Shown here: one piece after another, positions 12,561 through 24,168 of the stretch | How the letters are laid out: each line of letters opens with the position of its first letter | Numbering within the stretch: the first letter of the stretch is position 1 | DNA from: Takakia lepidozioides | Lineage: Eukaryota > Streptophyta > Takakiopsida > Takakiales > Takakiaceae | DNA: 60,000 bases | Assembly (NCBI GenBank): GCA_030704615.1 | Contig: CM060731.1 | Coordinates: forward strand, 74,878,756-74,938,755 | Direction: 5' to 3' | Program-made: the position numbers and the translations under genes | The notes under the pieces: generated by a model | Database searches by the model: none | The model's input: only the letters and a program-made list of their open reading frames with translations | What the model was told of the DNA's origin: nothing

Positions 12561-12896
12561 ATGTTACATGTTTGTGTTACATGTTTTTTGAACAACATGT
12601 TGTGCTAATTCAGTAGATCAGCTTGTATAACACCTTCCCTAGGCTTACTTTGGCTATGTGCGGCCGCCCTGTAGCCACGGCTAAGTAACTACAGTTTAGC
12701 CAGCGACAGGTAGTGGTGGCTAGTGTGGTCGGGGCAGAAGTGGTCCTCTACCGAATTAACACTAACAGGCATAGTAGAAGTGGAGAAATTATCCACAAAT
12801 AATAACTATATTAAGCATGTATTGAGCCTGTAGCTGTATGAGGGCTTTTATCATTGGTCATTTACATATCTTCATAGATAATTTGCCGACATGCTA

Positions 12897-12970
12897 GGGA
12901 TGCATGTAGCTCAATGATTAGGGTACAAGATTAGCGTGGGAGCAGATTCGAGTTCAATGCCCCCTTTGAT
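12897..12970 (+). repeat. tRNA-like head, possible SINE
   Basis: TAGCTCAATGATTAGGG resembles a pol III A box, and GATTCGAGTTC about 35 bp downstream resembles a B box. The spacing fits a tRNA. The acceptor and anticodon stems do not fold convincingly, so this is a tRNA-derived SINE head or tRNA pseudogene rather than a working tRNA gene. Confidence 0.4.
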
Positions 12971-13518
12971 ACCTAGGAAGCAAAGCTTTACAAGCTATCA
13001 TTCCCAGCTTGAAAGACATGGTGCAAAATTGTTCTGCTATGCTCTATCTGTGAACCCAAACAAAAGACTAATAGTAACATACCAAGTTACTCAATACATA
13101 CCCTCAACAAGCATCTAACTATCTAGATCCTAAGCTGTAAGTAAATGGGGAGCTACCCAAACATGAATTTGATTCACCAACGGATTGACTGTTCTGATTG
13201 TTAGAACACGTGCTAGGGAATTCCAAATAGGCCTTGATGTGAAATGCATCGCAATTAACTTGATCACCCCCCTAAAAGTGCGCAATTCAATTGAATTGCA
13301 AAAACCAGCTTCAAAAGAAACCTAACTTGCAATTCAATTGAATTGCAAACTATAAATTTTTACGATATAACATATATCATGTATATATATATGTATATGC
13401 ATCGTAACGAGAGTATAAGCTGAATATACATGTTGCCCGTCTATTCCTGCTGCCCGTCCATCCTTTGCTTGTGGTAAGGCCTAAGTCACGAGATGAGTCG
13501 CGTAGCCTAAAGGAGAGA

Positions 13519-13556
<38 letters not shown>

Positions 13557-14126
13557 GAAGTGATGAAGGGTTTTTAGGGCAGAGGTGCCCTAAAAGTGAA
13601 AGGATCAAATCAGTTGGAGGACGAGAAGTAGCGAGAGAAGAATGCAACAACAGGAGATTTGTGGAGTGGTGGTGGAGCGGTGGTGGCGCTATGTATTATG
13701 GAAGCCTTCTTGGATCACCAAATGACAAGATCTGCCCATAAGTAAGCACATTCCCATACTGGCATGAGTTCCCCCAATCATTGATAAAGATATCATTTTA
13801 GCTAAAGCTGTACTTCTTGTGTACGTGCAGGTGACTCATGAGCTTTGAGGAGAGAACTTTAGGGGTAGTAGAGTGGGTTACCAAACGCTCCTCAACACAC
13901 ACACTGAAAGAAAGAGCTTGATCACATGGTTTGTCTTCAACCCGCCCACACTGTGTACTGTGGTTTGATAATACATTTTAGGATAGAGTAGTTGTTGTTT
14001 CAAAGTACATTTGGTTCATCTACTTGATAGCCTATGTGAACTTTAGTGACGTAAGTCCTATGGGGAGTGTGTGAGTGGATGCAGTGACTACAGAATTAAC
14101 AGCAAACAATTACAACAAGGGCAAGG
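12971..14126. other. AT-rich spacer with microsatellites
   Basis: No gene was recognised. It contains a short TA-rich run near 13380, a pair of CAATTCAATTGAATTG palindromes near 13285 and 13330, and a (GA)n tract at about 13517-13552. Confidence 0.6.
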
Positions 14127-14611
14127 TTGAAGGCATTGGCACTGGGGCTATTAAGCAGAGATAAGACAGATCATGTGAGCATGGAAAACAACCATTTGGA
14201 TGGTGACAAAGTAGTGGATGATTTAGTACTTTATGTGGAAGCAATGTTGAATGAGGGTGCCACAATGAAATCAATCGCCACTGCCCTTTCTTTTGATGAT
14301 GTACGACCATTGAGAAGATTGTTATCATAAGTCCAAGGGTCTCCTTTCAAAGTTCATCATCAATTGAGTGTCCAACGTTTGTGTGAAAAGATTCAAGAGT
14401 TACTTCTTATTGAAGAGAATGGGACAAATTGGGGAATGAGAACAGTGCAATTTGCCTTAAGGAGGTCAAATTTGCGGATTCCTCGAAGGAAGGTGGGGGA
14501 AGCTTTGAAAATCAGCTCACCCTACCATTATGAGCGTAGGAGAAGGGCACAGGCAATTCGGAGGACTCAGTATAATGTGACAATGCCTATGGCTCTATGG
14601 CACATTGTCTG
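14127..14611 (+). pseudogene. Integrase-core gene, N-terminal half
   Basis: This carries the helical N-terminal region of a family of stand-alone integrase-core proteins known from fungi, animals and plants. After a helix-rich start, NWGMRTVQFALRRSNLRI and RRKVGEALK are followed by YERRRRAQAIRRTQYNV and ALWHI, matching the family's pattern in which the first catalytic Asp follows a W-H-hydrophobic. Here that Asp is Val. A TAA at 14328-14330 interrupts the frame. A GTATGT donor near 14612 would splice in frame onto the exon that starts at 26741 on the minus strand, so this is half of a gene split by rearrangement. The family assignment comes from motif pattern only. Confidence 0.65.
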
Positions 14612-14629
14612 TATGTATTTTATCTCATG

Positions 14630-16010
14630 CATACTTCCGGTAATAGGAGGCGAGTCCTAGGAAGGATCGCACTCCCGGGACCAAAGTCAGAGGCTCCCAG
14701 TCCAAGATCGCCCTCACCTTTCTGTCATCCATTTTGATCTCATCCTGTGTAATCACATGCCCCAAGAACTTCACTTTCGTGACCCCGAATTCGCATTTTG
14801 AAGCTTTGGCGTACAGCTTCCCTTCCCGCAACTTTTGGAACACCCTTTTGAGGTACTCCAGGTGTTCCTCCTTTGTTTTCGAGTACACCAAGATGTCGTC
14901 GATGTACACGATCACAAAGTCATCCAACCACTCCTGAAAAAGGTTGTTCATCAGCGTGCTAAAGGTCGCCGGTGCATTAGTGAGCCCAAAAGGCATCACC
15001 AAGAACTCATATGAACCATACCTTGTCGTGCACGCGGTCTTCTCCTCATCTCCTTCCGCCACCCGAATTTGATGATAGCCGGAGCGCAAGTCGATCCGGC
15101 TGAAATACTTCGCTCCTGCCAACCGATCGAAGAGGTCGTCGATCCTTGGCAAAGGGTACCGGTTTTTGATAGTCACTTTATTCAGAGCCCTGTAATCGAC
15201 ACACATCCGCAGTGTCCCATCCTTCTTGTCTGCGAATAGCACCGGGGCTCCGTAAGGTGACTTACTCGGCCGGATGTACCCCTTTGACATTAGATCCTTG
15301 AGCTGAGTCTTCAGCTCGACCAACTCCCTGTGGCTCAACCGGTAGGGTGCCTTGGCAGGCGGTTCCGATCCCGGTATCACCTCAATCTTGTGGTCAACTC
15401 CTCTTCGCGGTGGCAAGCCGCTTGGTAAATCCTCCGGCATCACATCCTGGTATTTCTCCAAAATCCCCTTGATCCAATCTGGGCTCGGCTCCCCATCGCC
15501 TTCTCCTTTCACTTCTCTAATGTAAAGCAAAAACTGGGACTCGTGTGCCTCCTCCACGGCCCACTCCTTTGCTGACAGAAGGTTTATTCGCCCTCCCACG
15601 GATTTGGGCGTTTCCGACACTCGTAAAACCTCGCCACCATTCCCACATGGCAGCGTGACTACTCTCTTGCGGCCATCTATGACCGCTCCGGATTTGCTCA
15701 AAAAGGTCATCCCCAAAATGAGATCCACTCCATCGATCTCGCAGATGGTGAAGTTCTCACGTCCCTCCCAACTCCCCAGTTGAAGAGGAACATCAAACGC
15801 CAACCTTGTCGCCAACTGAGGTTCTCCTTTGGCAGAGCGCCCCTCAATAGAGGCCCCCACGTCACTTGTCGGGAGTCCCAACTTTCGCGCCGCCGCCGGC
15901 GTCATGAAGGAGTGCGATGTTCCTGTGTCCACCAACAACGACACGTTAGTTCCGGATATTATCCCATCCACGAACAATAACTGACTCCCTTTACGCACTT
16001 GGATTTAGGT
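14630..16010 (-). CDS. Ty3 chromovirus PR-RT fragment
   Basis: An open minus-strand frame of about 457 codons runs from [12 protein letters not shown]. The aspartic protease has [11 protein letters not shown] near its start. RT follows, with [44 protein letters not shown] and the catalytic [12 protein letters not shown], ending at [13 protein letters not shown]. RNase H and integrase are missing and no LTR adjoins it. Its breakpoints complement the gap between gag and integrase in the chromovirus at 18.5-29.1 kb, so I infer it is that element's own pol, displaced by inversion. The frame is undamaged, so the displacement is not ancient. Confidence 0.9.
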
Positions 16011-16395
16011 CAAGTGTTAAATCAGGTGTCAAGTTTAGTTTGACACCTGGTCCGTCTTATCTTCACGAGAGCGGCAGTCGCGCAGCTCATCTCTTTCGAG
16101 TTGAGCCTGCGCGACCGAGCTCCTTCATGCGTTTAGATTTGAGTGTGCTTATGATGGGAGTGTACGTTGTTGTGGGGTGGAGTCCCCATAGCTTGGGGTG
16201 CCCCTGGCTCGATTCTGTTTTAAAGAGTGATAGCGATGGATTCATGTTGTTTTTGGTGTGAGCAGTGTGTTTTCTAGTTTTCTTATCACTCGAGAGAGAT
16301 GCTCTCTTACCTGTGAGTGCAAGGTAGGAGTTGAGGGTTAGCACTTGCAAGATTACTTGTGTGTAAGTAGTGCTTAGTTTGAGAAGCATATCATT

Positions 16396-16610
16396 GAATG
16401 TGACCACAAGATTCAGCGTGCCCTGAAACGCCTGGAGGATGACGATGCTAGAGCCGTCACTGTTGTTGCAGTCGCTGAAGCTACCAAGTCACCAGAGGCT
16501 TTGGAGTACACAAGGCAAATCAAGGAGAAGATGAAAGCTGCGGAGTACATGGATCTGGATGGGAAAGCAGACAACAAAATTCGGATAATGGAGGACGTGG
16601 AAGTAAAAAA
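16396..16610 (+). pseudogene. LUC7-like splicing factor fragment
   Basis: The frame reads ECDHKIQRALKRLEDDDA, then VAEATKSPEALEYTRQIKEK and MKAAEYMDLDGKADNKIR. This is the coiled-coil segment between the two zinc fingers of LUC7/LUC7L, a U1 snRNP protein that helps define 5' splice sites. After about 16610 the similarity ends and the frame closes at 16683. No other exon is nearby. It is a gene fragment, probably carried here by a transposon or left by a broken duplication. Confidence 0.75.
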
Positions 16611-17064
16611 CTGGCAGCAGCCGACAAAAAGGGGTAGCAAGTTACTTCACCAAAAGAAATTGGGGTCCCTGACACTCCAATAGGAGCACCATAATTTGCA
16701 AAATGGAACTTCTTGACAGTGACTTAGTCAAACGTGATAGAGACATGAAAGAAACAAATCAAATCACAAAAAAATGGCTTGTCCCTGCATTGTATGCAAC
16801 CAGGGATTTTTCACAATAAGAAGATAAAACCGAAACTCAAGATAACTTTCAACAATACAAGGTCAGCAGATCTTCAATACGAAGATCAAAGATGAAGTCA
16901 ACTTCAAGAGACGGAAGGTACTGAGCAAACTATAATGTGTCCATGTCATCATAACTAAATTATGAGCGCAACTACCAGGATAGCTGCAGAAAGGGGAAAT
17001 CTACCTATCTAGACCTGGTTTCTGTTTTGGGGACTCTGCTAAAAATCTATGGAATTTTTAGAGT

Positions 17065-17901
17065 GTGAGTGTGCCACGAAATATCCACAATCCTGTTTCT
17101 AGAACTTGTGCTGGTCTATATGAGAGACAAACCTGTGGATGTACTCCTTGTATGGCTGGGGGAAATGAGGACGTAATTGAAGGGCAAGTCTCTTCTCTTA
17201 GCCTGTGCACACAAGGGGACAGGATTTATGTTTCCCAAGGAACTCAGACTGATTTGAGTGGAGAACAGTTGGACGAGTTGATTGCATACTGGGAGTCAGG
17301 CATTAGCAGTAGACAACAGACTGCTGTAGTTGGCATTGAGGGCCTCAATATTGCCTTGGACAGTCAGAACTCTGTTGGAGCTAGCAGTTCTGCAGCTGTA
17401 GGTGAAATACCAAAGTGGGTGAGAGCTAGGCTTGGAACACAGCCAAAGACAGCCCCGAGGACCAAGGTGTTCAGCCACAAGGCCGTGGTGTACTGGAGCA
17501 GAGGAGCAGGAGCTACACAAGTTTGTGCAATCAGACATGGTTGCAGCCGGATACGCTCTGCACATGGCAACCACGAGCGGGGGTTCATCAGCAATGACAT
17601 GTTTGTTGTGCGTGAAGGAGATGCAGTCATTCGCAATGAGGACACCCGCAACCGTCTCAAAGCTTTCGAGTTGAGAGACTATCAGACCCTACCTTTGTTT
17701 TCTTTAGTGTTCAGTGAGCGGGAGATAGGGGAGTATTGCTTTGTCTCTACCTGGCAGAAAGAGGAGGAGGGTTGGTTAGAGCGAGCTACTGTAGCTTGGG
17801 ACAAGGGTAGTGGCAGGTTTCTGGACATAGATATACCTCCTACACCTTACCATCATGCAGAGCGAGGCACTTTGAGAGAAGTCTGGCAGTTGATAGCATA
17901 G
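17065..17901 (+). CDS. Unrecognised 278-codon ORF
   Basis: The longest clean frame between the LUC7 fragment and the palindrome array. The N-terminus is Cys-rich (CAGLYERQTCGCTPC), then a Gln/Ser-rich region, and the C-terminal part has regular alternation of charged and aromatic residues (EYCFVSTWQKEEEGWLERA). No signal peptide, membrane segment or known motif is seen. Its base composition resembles the neighbouring MULE-like gene. If the inversion model is right, it once lay next to that gene and divergent from it. It could be a host gene exon or an accessory transposon ORF. Confidence 0.4.
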   Translation: MSVPRNIHNPVSRTCAGLYERQTCGCTPCMAGGNEDVIEGQVSSLSLCTQGDRIYVSQGTQTDLSGEQLDELIAYWESGISSRQQTAVVGIEGLNIALDSQNSVGASSSAAVGEIPKWVRARLGTQPKTAPRTKVFSHKAVVYWSRGAGATQVCAIRHGCSRIRSAHGNHERGFISNDMFVVREGDAVIRNEDTRNRLKAFELRDYQTLPLFSLVFSEREIGEYCFVSTWQKEEEGWLERATVAWDKGSGRFLDIDIPPTPYHHAERGTLREVWQLIA

Positions 17902-18439
17902 ATCAGGATTAGATCTTGCTTGGTTGGGCTTCTATTCTTCCCCTCCATCTCTGTACTATTTTCATTACCTTGTACCTGTAGTTGCCACAGCCTCTCTTGG
18001 TGGAGGCCAGCCAGTTTCCTGATACAACTCACAAGAATAGTTGCCTACCTTGCAAGTCCTGGCGACCACCGCCGCACGAAGTTGGCAAGTGCGAGGTTCA
18101 GTATAGCGACAGACCAAGGCTCACAGGCACCATGCGGAGTCCATCGACGATTGGAAGTCGCACATTGAAGTGGAAAGTATTGTTTCAAGCTACAGGTGGG
18201 AGGTGTGATTCCATAGCCAGTAAGTATGACAATTATGGCCGATTCGGCGACGAAATAACATCTCCTGACAGTTTCTCTTGAGGGTGGATCCAGCAGTATT
18301 CTCGGTGCAGACAGGAACGTTCGCACTGACAAATGCCAGTACTGTTAGTTAAAACGGTCAGACAACCAAATTGTGCTCATGAAAACTGGCCGCAATTGTG
18401 TTGTTTCGGAACAATGCAACCCCTTCAGGTTCAGCATGC

Positions 18440-18461
18440 GGAAATGAGGTTCCAGATTTCC
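18440..18461. repeat. Diverged palindrome left of the chromovirus
   Basis: A GGAAATGAGG half and an AGATTTCC half make a degenerate copy of the 22-bp palindrome of the 29.1-30.6 kb array. Removing the chromovirus and one target duplication puts it 55 bp from the next palindrome at 29158, close to the array's 53-bp step. The array therefore extended left before the insertion. Confidence 0.75.
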
Positions 18462-18476
18462 CGTCCCGAGTGATTC

Positions 18477-19126
18477 TGTCGCGGCCCTTTGCCTTGAGGG
18501 CAGGGGGGGTCGGGACACAAGAGGGGCTGCCCCTGTGGTGGGGGCAGTAGCAGCGATAGGTACGGGGGCTGAAGCACCCTTGAGTGCCCAAGGCACTCAA
18601 GGAGGCGGAGGCGCTCACTAGGTGGAGCCCCGCACACCGGGTTGCGGTGGGGGTGGCTCCACAAGGGGTGGTGGTAGCTTAGCGGGACTTAGTGGGGGTG
18701 GCATAGGACTCACCATGGGGTGGAGACCTCGAGGTGGGAGTCGTGGGGAGTCTTGGGACTCATCACGGTCCATTGGGGCCGCGGTGAGTGGGCCAAGACT
18801 CACCGCGACTCACCACCGGGAATCGAGGGTCTTCGTGGTGGGTTCGCCATAAAATGGCATGGCTGGTTGTGAAACCCCCGCGGACAGCTACAGAAGTATA
18901 AATAGGGAGTAGTAACCCCAAGAACGGTGCAAGCCCGTTGGTGACCAAAAACTAGTGAGTAAGCGAGCGAGCCGGAAAGCGACCAAAGAGTGGGGAGCTG
19001 TTCCGGACTGCCAACTACAAAAGGGAATTCCCGCTGGTTCCAAATCGGTGGAGGGTTCTTTGGGAGAACAAAGGGGGACCGTTATGCCCCGGTGACGGGG
19101 AGCTTACCGAAGGGAGGTGCGCGACA
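18477..19126 (+). repeat. 5' LTR of chromovirus
   Basis: It matches 28408-29134 almost throughout. It includes TATAAATAG at 18897-18905, the likely promoter, and ends CGCGACA just before the primer-binding site. Confidence 0.92.
18897..18905 (+). promoter_or_regulatory. TATA box in 5' LTR
   Basis: TATAAATAG, with an identical motif at the same place in the 3' LTR (28827-28835). It lies about 230 bp before the LTR end, consistent with transcription starting inside the LTR. Confidence 0.75.
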
Positions 19127-19128
19127 CT

Positions 19129-19140
19129 TGGTATCAGAGC
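19129..19140 (+). promoter_or_regulatory. Primer-binding site of chromovirus
   Basis: TGGTATCAGAGC, complementary to initiator tRNA-Met, two bases after the LTR end. Confidence 0.93.
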
Positions 19141-19181
19141 TTAGAGTTCAGTACGCGATCATCCTTGGGATTGGCCTCATC

Positions 19182-20262
19182 ATGGGGTCGGGCAAGCCAA
19201 AGCGAAAGCGGAACGGCCCAAAAGATGATGATCCTGGTGAGCCCGATGGGGGCGACGTGTCACCGAGGCGGCCATTTGAGGAAGCGATGAATGTCTCCGA
19301 AAACGAGGCCGCTCAAGAGCGGGAGGAATCCGAGGAGTCGGAGCCCGAGGAATCCTGGAGAGCTCCGACAAACCAAGAGATGCCTCCCATGCCGGCAGCC
19401 TTTTGGGAAGGGTTGTTGGCGCAGTTTGGCGGGACGTTGAAAGACGTGTTGAAGGTGGCTAATGTCACTTCCACTAAGGCAAAGTTTAAGGTGAAGCCTA
19501 AGGAACCCGGCACCTTCAAGGGCGTTCAAAATCGGAAGGCACTCAACACCTGGCTCCTGGAGCTAGAGCAGTACTTCCGGGCGGCCAAGTTGAGTGATGA
19601 GGATCGGGTGGAAGTGGCTCCCACCTATTTGAGGGGCTATGCTCAACAATGGTGGCAGAAACGCCTTCACGACCGAGGCCCAAGCCCGGAAACCTTGAAC
19701 TGGAGTGGGTTCAAGGAATTGATGAAGAGACAGTTTGTGCCCCTCAACGCATCCTGGCTTGCCCGGGACAAGATGAGGAATTTGAATCAAACAGATGACA
19801 TTCGGGGGTATGTCCAGGCTGTCAATGTGCTGTTGCTCGAAGTCGCGGACATGACAGAACCAGAAATGGTCTTCAACTTTGTGGCGGGACTGGCCCCATG
19901 GGCCAGGCGGAAGTTGGAGGAGAAGCCACCCAAGACTTTGAACGAGGCAATTGAGAGGGCTGAATGTTTCTCGGATGTCCCTAGGGGTGAGAGACAAGGC
20001 CGTACGGAGCTGAACCACAAGAAGACCCGGCGGGAAGGTGACTCCTTCCGACCGGAAAAGAAGTGGGATAGGCCACGCGGCGACAATGGCATGTGGAAAT
20101 CGAAGGGAGGGCCTTCACACGTCAAGGCGGCACCCGGTGCTTCGAAAGGAAAAGCGGGTGGAGCGGCTTATGGCGGACAAAAGGCAACCTTTGATGGAGT
20201 GTGTTTCAATTGCGGGGAGCCCGGGCACATGGCCAAGAAGTGCACAAAACCTCGACAATTGA
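19182..20262 (+). CDS. Chromovirus Gag (3' end lost)
   Basis: The start is the first ATG after the primer site (MGSGKPKRKRN). An acidic N-terminal region is followed by a retrotransposon Gag fold: KPKEPGTFKGVQNRKALNTW, then YLRGYAQQWWQ, FKELMKRQFVP and VFNFVAGLAPWARRKLEEK. A basic linker leads to the CCHC nucleocapsid knuckle CFNCGEPGHMAKKC at residues 341-354. About seven codons later the sequence changes to the MULE-like gene in the same frame. Protease should follow instead; its coding segment lies reversed at 16010. The frame is intact, so the joint is fairly recent. Confidence 0.9.
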
Positions 20263-20264
20263 AC

Positions 20265-23200
20265 ATGACTCGGGCAACCACAGAGCTGTCGGAAGATACC
20301 ATCAGTCGCTTGGCTCCGAATTCCTACGCTATAGTTTGCTGTCCTCCGCAACTTGGGAGAGCCTGGATCCCAAATGAGGGAGGACTTTGCAGAGTGACTG
20401 AAACTTACCTTTGTTCCAAATTCAAGCTCAAACCGGGCACAGTTTATTTGGAAGAAGAAAGAAAGGATGTTCTTGGACAGGTTGACGAGACCATTGTCGT
20501 GCTAGGTAACGACGGAGGTTGCGGAATCGAATGGCACGTACCCCCATCAGACACCATCCTGTACCGAGCTGTGGGAATGCCCATTCCCTTTCCGAATCAG
20601 TCGCTGCCCACACCATCCACAAAGGAGTCCGGAAACCGACAGGCGGCCACTGCCAACAAAGAGGTATGCAACGATAATCATTCCCGACCTGGACCGTCAA
20701 GACCCTCCATAGCTTCTCGTGTGGACGTATTCGACATTTCCGAGGAGGAAGATGATTGCATTGAGGTACCCATGTCCTCCACACGGTCGTTCAAATCCGG
20801 CATGGACGTCTCTGTAGGTGCTACGCATGTGCCCTCGAGCATAACTCCAACCCGGTCCATTGTGCAGCTCCTACGACAACATCACCTCGATGGTTCTCGC
20901 TCCGAGCTGGCTGCTCTCGACTATGCCAAATTCCCAGTCAGAAAGGTAACGTTTCTGCCTCCCGAAGTCGATGGCAATGTCATCTTCGAGTTTCCACCTG
21001 TTTCTTCGTCAAACAAAGCCTCCGGGATGTTAACAGACATGGATCGAAAGCATGACGGACACCCCTGGTGTGTGACGAAGACCAGTAGCACGAAAATTGC
21101 TGATGGTGTTCGTGTACGATATGTCCTCTGTGCGGGGAAGCTGAGGTGCCTCAATCCCACCTGCTTCCACTTTCTCTCCAAAGGAGGGCGGAGAAACGAG
21201 ACGGATTGGACTGGCACAATGCATCATCCATTCATTGTCTCCAGCCAAGCTCCTGCGGGTTCTTTCAAGTGTGCACATTGCAAAGAACCACCGACGTGCA
21301 TGTCCATGTGCAGAGCCAAGCAATGTTACGTAATCCATTTGCTCCCGGACTTGACTAGAGCTTGCATACACGTTGGGGTCCACTGCCACCCCTTGGCGAG
21401 AGGCAACATGCGTGAGGCTGTGCAGGAAGCACACGACATCATAAAAGAGGAGGTGAAATTGAGCCCCGGAGCCAGACCAAAGCAGATTCAGCTGAAGGCA
21501 GCCCACAAGATTGCTCTTGGCAAAATCATGTCTGAAGATGGTTCCGACCGAGAGCCCTTGACCGAAGACGAGATGCGTGACCTCTTGGAGTCCGTCTCGC
21601 ACGTTTGTAGTCCAAATGTGCGGAATCACATCGTATCTTGCAAGCAGGAGTTTGACAGGGGGTCGGATATGTACTCAATCCTGGAGGTGAAACGAATGAC
21701 TGGATATGACTACATCCAAGGTAGCAGGTTTCCAGGGCAAGGCAGCGAATCCGATCGTTGTTACATTTTCAAAATGTCGACGTGTGGGCCTGGGAGCGGA
21801 GTCGACTTGGTCACTCGCATGACAACTGGAAACTTGTCGAATGCTTGGGTGATGTTTGATCACATCAAGCGAATTACAAACCATCAGTGGGTGACTATGG
21901 GTGCGCATGTTTATGACTATTACTCCAAGAGGCTCATGACGATTGCAATCTGCGAGATGAAAGGGGAGGACACACAGTCCGAGATGCATCTGTGGGAGGG
22001 CATAAACGAGCAGATGGCAAGGGCGGGATTGCCAGAGCCCAATTTCAGGGGATTCATGGCAGACAACGCTCAGGCCAACTGGGCAGCGGTGCGGCGTGTG
22101 TACGGTGAGGACCCCAATGTTCCAATGGAGGGGAAAGAGAGATCATGTGGATTCCATTGGATGCAGAGTCTTTCTCACTACACTTCCAAATTTGTTGCTA
22201 GCTCATTCCAGGCTGAACACCGTGTCCTTTGTACGGCGTGGAAGGATGCACCCACATTTGATGACGCGGAGGTTAAGTTTGCTATCATCGAGGCTTGGTG
22301 GAACACGTCAGGTGCAGTGGAGACAACCAATCTGGGAGCATTGCACAGCTGGTTGGGGTGGTGGCATTTTGGGTATCGACAGTTCGGACAGTACATGCGG
22401 GAGGTAGGCTGCTGTCATTTTCGTTCATTTGTCTTTCTGTTACGGACATTTCGATTGGTCCCTCACCATTGTTTTTGTCCTTCTAGGAGCGGTGCTTGGA
22501 TTCCGACACGGACATGCCGAACACGAATATGGCAGAATCGGTCCACTCCTCCTGGCGAGCGTCTTCTATCGCACATCTGGTGGACGTAGTGACGGCCATA
22601 ATGGAGGACATCGACAGAGCAATCATGCAGCAAGCCATGTACTACAAGTTCCTGAGCGGCAAACAATGGGGCTTTGGGCCGGACAGGGAGGAATTGTTGG
22701 TACGAACAGCTTCGAGGTCTAAGAATCCACTGAAATGGGCGACAGCATTGCGAGAGAAGATCAAAGGGACGCCTCTGCACCGCAGAGGTGAACACCTAGA
22801 GGGGGACGTCCGGACTCGCCCTATGAGGCGGAGGATTGAAGAGGAACCCGGGTGCGAAGAGGATTCCTGGAGATCCGACAGGAACATTCGGACAGCACCT
22901 CGAGGTCCCATCATGTTGCCGCACAATGTGTCTTCCAGCAGTGGAAGCCCAAGAAATTCCAGATCGTCGTCGCCTTCAACCGGGGATTTCGTGCGAGAAA
23001 TTCCCACCGCTCCCTTGCCCCAGATTCCGCCCGCTGTTATGCAGTATGGCCAAGCCATTGTGGAGACGACTGTGTCTGCATCACAGTGGAGAATTGCTCG
23101 CACAAAGCCGTCGTTTCGAGGAAGGTGTTCCGCAATTCGTGTGGATACACGGCAACGTTGTTTAGAGATGATAAGGAGGAATCCAGATGGGGCTGTCCCT

Positions 23201-23917
23201 GCTCCTACTTTTACAGGAAGATTTGTCCATGCAAAGTTTGCGGAGGCGACAACCACCCAGTTCTGGTTCTGCAGGCACGACATTATGACTTGCGTGTATG
23301 GAAAGCCCAAGTACGGCATACAAACAATGCCAGAGGCTCCCCCGGTGTGGCCGGTGGAACCAGGCTGCGATCTGAGTCAGGTTGAGGCCGACGCCCTTAC
23401 CGCCGCAGGATTTCGGATGGTGCAGCGCACTGACGTCCCCAGACAACCATTTCCGCTTCCACAGCCTCCACCACCGACCCCTGTGAGAGCAAGAACAATG
23501 GGACACGACAGCTCTAAGCATCCTACACACCGTTGGGGGAAACCGAAGAGGTGGCGACCTCCCTCAAAAGTGAACGAGACAAGGATGGGGAATGCACTTC
23601 GGATGAACTGTACAATCCAGAGCTCGACAGAAGTGCCCATACCAGGATTCGGGCGTGTGTATCAGATGGCCACGACAGGCTCAGCTGTTCGCAATGAGGT
23701 GTACACCATCACCATTTCAGAATTACCCACCTGCAATTGCACCGACTTCCAGATCATGGCGAACAAGGGGGCATCATACTGCCCTTGCAAGCATTTGTAC
23801 TACGTGTACCTAAAGAGACTCCGTTGTAATTCCACAACTCATCACTTCATACATGCACCAGGGTTGAGCCCCCAGGAGGTTCACACTCTTCTGAATATGG
23901 ATCCAGGGGACCAGTGA
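20265..23917 (+). CDS. MULE-like transposase with SWIM zinc finger
   Basis: Two exons (20265-22403 and 22487-23917) join in frame across an 83-bp GT-AG intron, giving about 1189 codons. ATG 20265 (MTRATTELSED) is chosen because Gag similarity ends just before it. Cys/His-rich motifs lie near residues 290-370 (LRCLNPTCFHF, FKCAHCKEPPTC). A DDE-like core follows: WVTMGAHVYDYYSKRL, GFMADNAQANWAAVRR (Asp600) and a CGFHWMQSLSHY motif like the C-x2-H box of Mutator transposases, then NMAESVHSSW. The C-terminus has a SWIM finger, CNC near residue 1129 and CPCKH about 13 residues later. This order is typical of MULE transposases. The superfamily call is by pattern, the SWIM call is firm. No terminal inverted repeats were found around it. 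Confidence 0.65.
22404..22486 (+). other. Intron of the MULE-like gene
   Basis: GTAGGC donor and TTCTAG acceptor. Joining restores the frame as MREERCLDSDTDMPN. The intron shows the gene was not copied through a spliced RNA. Confidence 0.85.
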
Positions 23918-24168
23918 GCTTGGCTTGCGGTCCCAATACAATGGTACGCCCATCCTTTTCGGATAGTAGAACTGTACTGTTGCCAGTACCTCAGACTCTG
24001 GCCACAGAAAGGTCCGACATATGTCTTGCCTACCAGTAACCTGTTTTGCTCGAACTAAGATATTACTATATCGTTCACTTGTTTCCACGTGCATGTATTT
24101 TTGTATGTTGGAGGGTTCATGTTTTTCTGCTTTCCGAAAACTTGCTTTCCTCATTCGACCTCCGACAA

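Noticed and set aside
12897-12970. Functional tRNA gene
   Set aside because: Acceptor, anticodon and T stems do not pair convincingly.
16087-16640. Minus-strand ORFs at 16087-16640 as N-terminus of the MULE-like protein
   Set aside because: They overlap the LUC7 coding strand or are low in conserved pattern, and ATG 20265 gives a natural start.
18990-22589. A natural Gag-transposase gene
   Set aside because: Displaced PR-RT at 14.6-16 kb and the split integrase gene explain the joint as an inversion breakpoint. It is kept only as a possible accidental chimera.
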